Assembly: GCA_964016985.1 (NCBI GenBank)
Contig: OZ024826.1
Location: 45,546,978-45,610,977 of the forward strand
Source: Anodontia alba
Lineage: Eukaryota > Mollusca > Bivalvia > Lucinida > Lucinidae
Length of the DNA: 64,000 nt
Direction of reading: 5' to 3'
This document shows positions 39,901-51,900 of this stretch, piece after piece. Below the pieces are notes generated by a model. That model had not been told where the DNA came from and did no database searches. It saw only the letters and a program-made list of their open reading frames with translations. Numbering within the stretch: position 1 is the first letter of the stretch; each line of letters opens with the position of its first letter. The translations under genes and the position numbers were made by a program.

Positions 39901-42900
39901 CCACACATTTACTGGGCAGGCTTAGTCCTCTAAGCGGTTAACCAGTATTGTGCACATTCTTTCGCCAGAAACTGACAACTGCCCTTCTTGAATCAGCGGA
40001 AGGGAGAGAATGACCGTAGAAAATATTTCATGATCAATCTCCACGAAAGAATGTTGCCGACCTCGGCGGGGGTTGAACCCGCGACCTCCTGGTCTCCAGT
40101 CGGACGGCGCATCCAACTGAGCCACCGAGGCCGGCTAAACTGATGAAATTTTTCTTATTTTTCCTAGAAAATAGGATCTGACATTTCATGCCAATTGTCT
40201 CAAGTGGGGACAATTTCCACAAGGCCAGTTTTTTTTTTTTTTGGCTGAACATGTTATCTGCTGTACCACTTTTTGGGGCCGTTTGTATTTCTTTTCCTCT
40301 GCCTTTGTTTTACAGCACGAGTAAAGGAACCAAAATTTATTGATGCAATTATCTGTAACACTTGCTTAATTAAGCAGCCAGTATCATCAATATGCATCCC
40401 TATGGTGTGAAAACAGCTCCAGTTGCACATCTTACCAAAAAATGCAATTATTAAACTGACACCTGTTTGATTGAAATTATCATTGTAAAAGCATTAAAAT
40501 AAGGGAATGAGGAATCAAAGACTTTGTACCTGTTTGATTTTTAGATTAAAAGGCCGCTCTTTTATATTTTGATGAATAGAATGAATATAGTTTATTTAAG
40601 AATTCCAAAAGGCTTTAAAGCCCCCGAGGTTACAAAACCTCATACATGATAGCATTTGACAGTGCTTATCAACACACAGTCAAACCTCTATAAGAGCCCC
40701 ACCTTTGGGAGTGGACTAAACTGGCTGTTATATACAGGTAGCTGCCTAATCAAGATAGGTCAAAATTGCCACCATGGAAGAAAACTAGGTCAACACACCA
40801 GTCTGAACTGGTGGGTAACTAGGACATGAATTAGTGATAAGAAAGTTTGGTCTTGGTACTTATTTCCATTCTAATACACTTCTGTTTTGTTTTGTTTTGT
40901 TTTTTCCTTTCTTTAATGAAAAATCAATGAAAAAAAATTAAAGCTAAAAATTATGGGGGCGAATCGTTCTGACAATATCAATCATAATCCAGGAAGCTGC
41001 CATAATCTTGGTCAATATTTGTGCGCAAAAGGAAGGCATTGTACCAAAAACCACTTGCATTGCATAAGAACACCATTCATCAACTCTGATTTGAACTTAA
41101 AAGACTGTTTTATCATTAATAAACAAATAGGTTTCTTTCCCCAAGAAGTTTGTCCCAACGTTCAGTTTGCAGTCTTTATATGTCCGATTATGAACTACCA
41201 TTAATAAATTAGTTTTTTATCGACAGAGATTGCTAAATTGCTTATCAACGTGAAAATCCTTTCCCCAGAATGCATAAAAATATCTTAAAGAAAGAAAAAT
41301 CTTAGCTTTACACACAAGATTATGGGAGACACAGTGAGAGTTGGTTAGAGCATGTTGACAAATGACAACAGACAGGTTTCCCAAGGGTAGTTACCTGTAA
41401 TTTCACATGGTTGCGCACACATGATTGGCTTATATTGACATTTTAAGTGAATTGTTTGTGTTGAGGTCTTATGGCCCAGTCAACCCATTGGGGTCAAGTC
41501 CAACGTGGTCAGTTTACCACACTTTTACTGGGCAGGCTTAGTCCTTTTAGCAGTTAACAGGTATTGTGCATATTCTTTTGCCAGAAACTGACAACTAACC
41601 TTCTTGAATCAGCCGAAGGGAGAGAATGACTGTAGAAATTATTTCATGATCAGTCTCCACGAAAGAATGTTGCCGACCGAGTGGGGGTTGAACCTGCAAC
41701 CTCCTGATCACCAGTCAGACACGCATCCAACTGAGCCACCAAAGCTAGCACATTTTAAGTGAATCGCCGATGATTATGGGCAATTTGAATTTTTACAGGT
41801 AATATGTGGCCATCATACCCTGACCTTTTTCACGTTTTTTATTTATTTTTTTCTGTATTTTGTGAGTCCACCAGGGACTCACATGTATAAAATTTTGAGT
41901 CCCAGAGAAAAAATGAGTATATGAAGCAGGACTCGCAGGTTAAAAAAAATCACTGCTTATGCATGCTATGCATGCATACCATTTCAAATAAGATTTGAAA
42001 GTGGTTTAGTATTTTATGTAGATAGATTTTATACTTACCAACACCTTTTGGTGTTATACCACTTCTGTCTTTAGGGTTCACCACCCAGTAGTAATATTTC
42101 AGAGTATGCATTGTCTGCAGCACAGCACTCACTCGACGTATGTTGTTGTAAATCTGAGCATTACTGATAAAATCTGTTGCTAGGTAACAATACAACTTTG
42201 TCTGGACCTGAAAAAATGGAGAGAAAGATTTTTTATCTCCCAGTTTGATCAATACGCAATTAGCACAGAACAATAATTCTTCCCTGAAAGAAGGGTTCTG
42301 CCTGTCATTCAAATCATCACCAAAACAAGAGCTGTCGTAGGACAGCGTAGCTCGCCTGCTGGGTACATTTTATATTGTAACATTTTTATCATTAAGAAAA
42401 TCAAAATGAAATAATCTATGAAATAATTTTCAAGTTATTTGGCGAAATCATTCAACCATATAATATAGGTCACACTGACCTAGATGTATTTGTATGTAAA
42501 TCATTTTGTCACAGAGATATAATAATCCAGGTATGACAATTCTCCATGAAATAGTAATAAAAATAAAAGGCAAAATCACTGAAGCATGAAATATAGGTCA
42601 TAATGACCTAGATATAGTAAGTGGTCATTCATTGGGTCACATGGAACTAATATCCCAGGTGTGACATTTATCCAACAAATAGTATTCAAGATATAAGGCA
42701 AAATCACTGAACCATGAAATATAGGTCACACCAACAGAGATATATTTTGACGTCAATAATCGGGTCACAAGGAACTAATATCCCAGGTGTGACATTTATC
42801 CAACAAATAGTATTCAAGATATAAGGCAAAATCACTGAACCATGAAATATAGGTCACAATGACCTAGATATAGTAAGTGGTCATTCACTGGGTCACATGG

Positions 42901-45900
42901 AAGTAATATCCCAGGTGTGACATTTATCCAACAAATAGTATCCAAGATATAAGGCAAAATCACTGAACCATGAAATATAGGTCACAATGACCTAGATATA
43001 GTAAGCGGTCATTCATTGGGTCACATGGAAGTAATATCCCAGGTGTGACATTTAACCAACAAATAGTATTCAAGATATAGGCAAAATCACTGAACCATGA
43101 AATATAGGTCACAATGACCTAGATATAGTAAGTGGTCATTCATTGGGTCACATGGAAGTAATATCCCAGGTGTGACATTTATCCAACAAATAGTATTCAA
43201 GATATAAGGCAAAATCACTGAACCATGAAATATAGGTCACAATGACCTAGATATAGTAAGTGGTCATTCATTGGGTCACATGGAAGTAATATCCCAGGTG
43301 TGACATTTATCCAACAAATAGTATTCAAGATATAAGGCAAAATCACTGAATCATGAAATATAGGTCACAATGACCTAGACATAGTAAGTGGTCATTCATT
43401 GGGTCACATGGAAGTAATATCCCAGGTGTGACATTAATCCAACAAATAGTATTCAAGATATAAGGCAAAATCACTGAACCATGAAATATAGGTCACAATG
43501 ACCTAGATATAGTGGTGGTCATTCATTGGGTCACATGGAAGTAATATCCCAGGTGTGACATTTATCCAACAAATAGTATTCAAGATATAAGGCAAAATCA
43601 CTGAACCATGAAATATAGGTCACAATGACCTAGATATAGTAAGTGGTCATTCATTGGGTCACATGGAAGTAATATCCCAGGTGTGACATTTATCCAACAA
43701 ATAGTATTCAAGATATAAGGCAAAATCACTGAAACATGAAATATAGGTCACAATGACCTAGATATAGTAAGTGGTCATTCATTGGGTCACATGGAAGTAA
43801 TATCCCAGGTGTGACATTTATCCAACAAATAGTATTCAAGATATAAGGCAAAATCACTGGATCATGAAATCTAGGTGACCTGGACCGTAAAATGTAGGTC
43901 ATCATGACCTTCACTCTCTTACACTTAAACCGATGTCACATAGTTAGCTGATGTATAACCAGTTGTGTCTATAACCTGTAGGCATATAAGATTTTACAAA
44001 TGTGTCCTAGATTTTGACCCCTAGCCCCACTCCAAGGCCCACCCTGAGGTATGAACCCAGGGGTATGTTCTTTTGGAATCTCAGAAGACTCCTCCAGGTA
44101 CTCAAATTCTAAATATGAATGCTCTATGAGGAGTGAAAGTCAAGATATAAGAATTTGAAAAACTTTAACACAGTATTACAAAGGTGTCCTAGATTCTGAC
44201 CCCTAGCCCCACCCAGGGGCATGAACCCAGGGGTTTATTCTCTTGGAATCTCAGAAGACCCTCCAAGGTACCTAAGTTCCAAATTTGATGCCTCTGTGAG
44301 GAGTGACTGTTGAGATATAAGCATTTGAAAAACTTTAACGCAGTGTGACGGGAACGGGAACGCAAACGCAAACGCAAACGAAAACGCAAACGCAAACGCA
44401 AACGCAAACGTGGACGACCGGGGTGACTACAATAGCTCTCCTTGTACTTCGTACAGGCGAGCTAATAATGAACTATCCCTTGTTTAAGAAAAAGAATAAG
44501 AAAAATATACTCTTTGTGAAAGGTTCTGAGAGCTAATACACAGGAGCATCTTTAGATCACTGATCATTACAGCATAGTTTAAAGATAGACAAAATAGTCT
44601 ATCCAAACAAAACTGTACAGATAATACTGTATAAAAAAATTAACCAATTATGGAATTTATTTTTTTCAATAGAATGATTAATCTACATGTATGCCTTTTT
44701 CTTTTTGCTACAACACACTTGAATTTGCTTTGAATCTTAGTAATTGTGTTACAAAGAAGTCACTGTATAATAATAAAACACATACTTGACAACAGGCAAT
44801 TCAAATGAAAACCCACAACATAAGCTTTTGTACAGAAACTCTGAGAAAAAAAATATCGCTCAAGCATCATTAAATATACCCTCATGAAGTTCACTGCTGA
44901 TCTTTCCTTAAAGTGTGCCCTTATTAGGTGGATATTTTACAACAAGATTTTCCAGTAATTATGAAAACCCTAGGCACATAGTACTGTAACTTGGTTGAAA
45001 ACGGTGTGTTTACTAGTTTACAAACCTCCATGAAGGAATGTATCCATAGTGCTGGGTTGAACAAAATATGGTCAAATAGATGTTTTAGTAGAGTGCCACC
45101 TGTTGGTAGATTCACCAAGAAATCTGTTAACTTCAGGAACACCTCCAACACTGAGGGTGTAACATGATCCCTGGATGACTGAAAAAGGGAAATGATTATT
45201 AACGCTTCTTAATCTGGGTAAAATTTTCAGCAGACAACATTTTGAAATATTTTTTTCTGATTTTTCTCAGAAAACATGATTTGGCATTTCATGCAAATTG
45301 TCTCCAATGGCGACAATTTGCATGAAATATCAAATCCTGTTTTCTGGGAAAAATAAGAAAAATATCATGAGTTTGTTGTCTGCTGAATTAGCCCAGAGAG
45401 TGATGAAGGTTAACCAGTGTAATATGGTCTATAAGGTTAATTCCAAATATTGGACTGGCAGAGTGATTTTTTGTTTAAAGGGACTGGATACAGCTTGTAG
45501 ATTTTTTGACATTTTTGACAAGGGAGATAACTTTTGAGAATTCCTGTTTGCTTTTCCTGTACTTCAAGCCCATTATAAAATGGGTTTATTCTAAAAGGGA
45601 TTGTCTGCCTTTCCATTGCCAATTCACATACATGCCATAAGCTGTGGACTAAAATCTGTGAGATAAGTCAAAATTTTAAAGGAGATTTGACAAAATAATG
45701 TGAGATTTTCTTAAACATCACTTTAGAGCTCCCCCAATAGAGTTTAAAGTCTTTATTTTCATGTAAAAAGATTGTGAAAACCACAACATTGTGTGATTTA
45801 TGTTAATTTCTTCATAAAGTCTGTTATAAATCGGTCTGAAAATTCTGTGAGATTTGAATTTTTTTATGGGAATTGCCTTCCAGATGGGCCAAATTCTGTG

Positions 45901-48900
45901 AGATTTTATCTCACACTGTGAGATATGGCATGTATGATTTCAAGCTCAGCCTGATGTGTGTTTCTGTGTACCGTTATAGAAGCCAGTTTTCATGGATCAG
46001 CTATGCATACCTAAAGTGTCACTGTCATTATTACAGGGAATGGCTGCACTTTCAGGGGAGACAAATCTGTCAAAACTGATTTTGTCTCCTTCTGAAAAGG
46101 GGTCTAATCTAAATGGAAAGAATTTGCTCCCATTTAGAGTAGAACCCTTTCAGAAGGGACTCAAGGTAAGCAAGGAAGCAAGCAGAAAGTTACAAAAGTT
46201 GTCTCCCCTTTCAAATGGTGGAAAATCTACCAAGTGTATCCACTCCCCATAAAGCCTTGCTGGTCAGTTTCTAGGTGTCAAGGATGAGTTAGGTGTATTT
46301 ACAAGTACCTTGGCCTTGACAAAATTACTGCAATTCAGATTAACATTTACTTGACAATGACTGACAACTGACCTTGATGTTGATTCACTGTTACCATATC
46401 TTTGAAATATAATCTTGTATCTTACCTGAACTGCCAATCTAGATACAACATTATAGAATTATTGACTTCAATGAGGTCGACATGAGGATATATCAACCCG
46501 GAAAAGTGATATTCACCGAAGCAAAAAGCCGAGATAAATATCACTTTTGCGAGTTGATAATATGTAATCACTGACTTTGTTTATCAACGCTTGGCGAATA
46601 TCACTTTCTGGTTGATAAATCCTCATATCAACCACATTAAAATCAATTAATTTTGTAAAATGACCAAAACTGAAATGATTGTTTTTATATGGATATAAAA
46701 CAAACTTAAAATCATTTCTGCAAAGAACCTTGTAAGCTGGTCATCCAGTGTTGAAGCAGACACAGCTTCAAAATTTTTAGGCAGTTCCTTTTCTCTAAGA
46801 TACACTTTGAAGAGTTTCACAGCAGTTTCTGTGCTGCATTTGGTATTTTTAGAGTCCTTTTCTATTAGAATTTCCTCTAAATCCCCTGAATTTAGTGAAG
46901 CGAATCCCTCTTTTGTGTTTGCTGCCATTTTTTCCATAAGACACCTGCCAGAGAGCAGTTTGTAACATGAAATCTGATTGGCTTTTGAGAACATGTGATT
47001 TAATTATGTTTGGCTGACATTTGACTCAAAATCATTTACATTTCATTCTGACAAGATGTTCATTTCATTTTATCACTCATGTCTATTTTTAGCTTAGAAA
47101 TCAGGGCCCAATTGTTCAAAACTAACTATGCTGTTAGTTAACAATTCGTTAAAATTTACATCGAGTGATACGCAAATATGCTGAATTTTTTTGCTAAAAA
47201 ATGTGAGAAGCTTTTGCATTGCAAAAGCTACTCACATTTTTTTAGCAAAAAATATCAGAATATTGTATATTGAATCCGCTAAAACAGTTAACGAAATGAC
47301 CCTTAACAAGCTTGTTAAGCTAACGACGCTTTGAATAACTGGGCCCTGATGTCAAAAATATTAACCTCTAGACAGCCTTTGATATACAGGTTGATGGAAA
47401 GTGTGGGTCTGGGAGGCCCAAAATGACATGGAAGCAGCTGACAGAGAGGGTTTGTAGAGAGTGGAAGCTCTTGGCTATCAACCCTCATGATAGACGTACC
47501 TGGAGATCTGGTGTGTTTTGTTTGTGTTGTGGTTTTACGGCCCAGGCAACCCAATGGAGTCATGTCGAGCATGGTCAGTTTACCTAACCACATGTTTACT
47601 GGGCAGGCTTAGTCCTCTAAGCGGTTAACCAGTATTGTGCACATTCTTTCGCCAGAAACTAACAACTGCCCTTCTTGAATCAGCAGAAGGGAGAGAATGA
47701 CCGTAGAAAATATTTCATGATCAGTCTCCACGAAACAATGTTGCCCACCTCGGTGGGGGTTGAACCCGCGACCTCCTGGTCTCCAGTCGGACGCCACACC
47801 CAACTGAGCCACCGAGGCCAGGAGATCTGGTGTGAGATCTGCCATGCGTGCAGCAAGCCAGCTATCTGCAAGGGGGCCCACTGATGTGGATGCTGCCCCT
47901 GTACCTGAACGTTAATCAAAAATCCGATTATGATATATGATATATGAAACTTGCCTGTTTGTTCTGGTTCTTGGCAAGGTGGGGGGAAATTATGCCATAG
48001 AATAGACTAAAAAGACTGTAAGTTGTGGTGTTGTTTTCCATTTCATTATTCAGACAAAAACTGGGATAGACTTGGAGAATGTAGCAAGAAACAAGAATTT
48101 ATATTGACAAACTTGATGCATAACCGTATTGTCATTGTTGAGAAAACTCACATACAATTACTTACAAGGTTATCAAAATATTGTGCCCAAGTGTTCTCAA
48201 TGGTGACAATATGGTAGAACATCAAATCTGCAAATGTAAGTATGTTCATCCTTGGTACATACTCTGAGCTTATTCTATTTTTCATCAAAACTAACCGATT
48301 TGACCAGCCCTTTTTGCAAAAATATATAGTCTTTTTCACTTTGTATGATGTAGGTTCCCCAACCCACCCACACCTGGTACAGAGAAATGTCAAAGCTGTC
48401 TCAGCCAATCAGATAAAAATTATCTTTCTGGTCGTGTAACAATGCCATTTTTACACGTCATGTATATAAACCAGCAGCCAGGTATTTTAAAATGCTTGAC
48501 ATTTCATGTGAATCTTCTGCTAGGCAGACAATTCACAAGAAATGTGATGCCTTGTTTTCCCTAAGAACTATATATAAAAACAAGAGGCCCATGGGTCACA
48601 ACACTAACCTGAGTTGACTGCTGTAAGTTAATCAGGTCATTTACTCATAATTCCTTATCAGCCTTCAAGTTTCAAGGCAATGGCTTAAACTGTTTTCGAG
48701 ATATCTTGCTTGCAAGGTTAAAATACTGAAATTTTCAAAGGGCCATAAGTAAAAAGAAATTCAGATTTTTTTCGAAAGTTAACTGGGTCATCCACTTATC
48801 ATCTCCTATCAGCACAATAAGTTTCAATACAACAGCTCAAACAGTTTTTTTGAGATATCTTGCTTACAAGATTTCATTGCACCTTTTTGCAAAGGGGCAT

Positions 48901-51900
48901 AACTAAAAAAGACAGCTTGTGGAAGTGATGGTGTCATGGCTTGAGATATGTCGATAAAAGGCGACCACTTTGTTTGTTATGGCAAAACTTTAAAGTAGGA
49001 AATTTATGAAACACCAGCAGGGAAAGAAGACCATCTGATACACCAGCAGGGAAAGAAGACCCTGTGAAGCATCAGCAGGGAAAGATGACCCTACAGAGCT
49101 TATTTCTTGTCAATTTTTAGCTCTGGTTGTCATTTTGTTCAGCCTCGTGGAAAAATTTTAGCAATTTTGGTAAAAAGACATATAAGGAACATATCTGTGA
49201 AATTATTTTGAAATCAGGCCACTAGCGATGGAGGAGATGTCCTTTAAAGGTTTTTCTAATTTTAGCTCTAGCAACCATTTTGTTCAGCAGAGCAGAACTA
49301 TTTTAGCAATTTTGGTAAAGGGGCATAAGAGGAACATTTCTGTGAAATTATTTTGAAATCTGGCCAATCGCCACAGAGATGTTGTTTAAAGGTTTTTTTT
49401 CTATTTTTAGCTCTGGCGACCATTTTGTTCAGCAGAGCGGAAAAATTTTAGTAATTTTGGTCAAGGGGGATAAGAGGAATGTTTCTGTGAAATAATTTTG
49501 AAATTGGGCCACTGGCCAAGGAAATGTCATATAAGGAACATACGAGGGATGTTCGAAATGAATTGCTTATTTCTATCTGGAGACTTCAAATTTCAAGTTA
49601 GCCCAAAAGTACTCATTTCATGCCCTCGAAGTACTCCCCATGGCTAGAAATGCAAAGTTTCAGCCGATGTATCCACTTCTTGAAGGCGTCACGGTACGCT
49701 GATTTGGGCACAGTAATAAGGTACTGATGAAAGGCAGATCCAAGTGCCTGTCGGGACTGGTATTTCCGCCCAGCAAGGAATGCTTTCAATTTCGGAAACA
49801 AAAAGAAATCACATGGGGCAAGGTCAGGGGAATACGGGGGGGGGTGAGGCAAAACAGTTACTTTTTCTTTCTTCTAAAACGCCGTAACTATTGCGGAGGT
49901 ATGAGCTGGGGCATTGTCATGTAGAAGACGGACATGTTTAAAACCAGTGGCAGGGCGTCGTTTCTTCAGTACTACGTCTTTGTAGTACTTTCAGGTGATG
50001 CTTTTGCCCTTTTTCACTGGCACTTTTATTGCGACTCCTTCACCAGAGAAGAAGATTGCATACAAAACCTTCTTTGTACTCAAAGAATGTTTGGCAATTA
50101 TTGGGCGTTTGCTGTGTTTAGTGGCCCAGATCTTATTGCTAACCTTTCTGACGGGCTCAAAATAATGGACCCAGGTTTCATCACCTGTGAAGACATTGGC
50201 AAACTGCTTTTTGTCATATTTTGGAAACATTTGAAGCAGTTTTTTGGCAACTTTAACCCGTTGCCTCTTTTGCTCGTCAGTCAACAGATGTGGCACCCAT
50301 CTAGCAGAAATCTTTCTGACTTTCAAATGCTTCTTCAAAATAAGGTGAACCGTTGATAGTGATATGCCTACCTTTTCGTGCAATATCACGAACTGTAAAT
50401 CTGGCATCTCCTTCAATGATTTCCTTTATTCTGGAAACGATTTCTTTACGAGATGCAGATTTTGGCCTACCTGATTTCGGGGCATTTTTGATGGACTCTA
50501 CACCAGACTCAAATTTCTTTTTCCTCCGCCGAACTGTGTCATAAGACACACAAGAAGGTCCAAAAGCAGTAGAAATTTCAGTCATCAGCTTCTTCAAAGA
50601 ACAACCAAGTTTTGAGCGAGCTTTGATGTAAGCCCGTATTTCATCTTTTTTGTCGACGCTTCTACCAACCATTTTTACTGCAGTGGTCAATGACTGCGTG
50701 TATTCAAATGGCAAATTTTATGTCTTACACTTAATCTAACATGTACATTTATACACCATTGTGTAGATATTGAATAGCCCTATACAGGTATGTATTGGTT
50801 TTTATCGTGCCCCACGTGGATATCGAGCTAGAGGACAATAAGCAATTCATTTCGAACATCCCTCGTATCTGTGTAATTATTTTGAAATCAGGCCACTGGC
50901 CATGGAGGAGATGTCCTTTAAAGGTTTTTTCTATTTTTAGCTCTGGTGTCCATTTTGTTCTTCCGAACAGAACAATTTTAGCAATTTTGGTAAAGGGCCA
51001 TATGAGAAACACTTCTGTGAAATTACTTTGAAACTGAGCCACTGGCTGCGAAAAAGATGTCTTAAAGTTGTTGTTGTTGGTTTTTGTTTTTTTTTTATTT
51101 TTAGCTCTGGCCAAGTGGAACCATTTTAGCAATTTTGGTAGTGGGACATGGGAGAAACACTTCTGTGCAAATATTTTGAAATCGGGACACTGGCCAAGGA
51201 TGAGATGTTGTTTAAAGATTTTTTTCTATTTTTAGCTCTGGTGGCCATCTTGTTCAATGGAGCAGAACCATTGCTGCCATCTTGGATTTCCGATCGCCAT
51301 GATTTTAGCTTGTTTCGAACCAGAAGTCATCCTGTTGCTGCAGAGCAAGTTTCAGCTCAAAGTAACCAAAGGTTTGGGAACAGTTCTTGAAAATTGATTT
51401 TCAAGATGGCAGCTATAGTGGCCATCTTGGATTTTCGATCGGCTCTGATTTAGCTCTTTAGTGTCTAGTAGGCGCCCTAATGCTCCTCATCAAGTTTCAA
51501 TTCAATTGGATTATAGAAGAGATGTCCAAAATATGAATTCTCAACAGTTTTTTGCATATAAATATATAGGGCTCATACAAATGCATGGGGAAGCAAATGT
51601 GACCTTGCCGTAAAAAGGTCAAACATCAATGTAGGACCATCATTTTAGCAATTTTGGTAGACATCCTGTCCCCGATGATTTGTGCAAAGATTAAGCCCCA
51701 GGGCTTATTTGATTCTGGAGAAGAAGATTTTTAAAGTTTTTACCATATATGGGCAAGGTGGCCATCTTGGTCAATAGACTGTGACTTTTTTAGCAATCTT
51801 TCATTCCCCTGCCCCAAAGAGGCAATTTGAGCAACATTGGCCCAGGGGCTTCAGAGGAAAAGTCGTCGGTACCTCGGTTCTGGAGAAGAAGATTTTTAAA

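Larger units (their letters stand above)
42325..44466. mobile_element. Helentron-like tandem-repeat element (element 1)
   Basis: Starts ACAAGAGCTGTCGTAGGACAGC (hairpin CTGTC/GACAG), then AGCTCGCCTG. It ends with TGTACTTCGTACAGGCGAGC, so CTCGCCTG and CAGGCGAG form inverted subterminal motifs. Core of 128-bp repeats, two diverged copies of about 180 bp (43,992-44,345) and an (AACGCA)n run at 44,351-44,411. No ORF. This layout fits non-autonomous Helitron/Helentron (pearl-like) elements known in bivalves. Confidence 0.7.

Noticed and set aside
40953..41204. 83-codon plus ORF
   Set aside because: No recognisable domain, no neighbouring exons; length is compatible with chance.
42467..43911. CRISPR-like regular repeat spacing
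   Set aside because: The whole 128-bp unit is repeated with no unique spacers, in an animal intron inside a mobile element.
44189..44536. Arg/Leu and Thr/Gln repeat ORFs
   Set aside because: Translations of the (AACGCA)n microsatellite.
48148..48408. 86-codon minus ORF as an extra NBEA exon
   Set aside because: The peptides of e3 (LLEK) and e4 (SSRD) are adjacent in the family, phases already match, and the ORF has no known motif.
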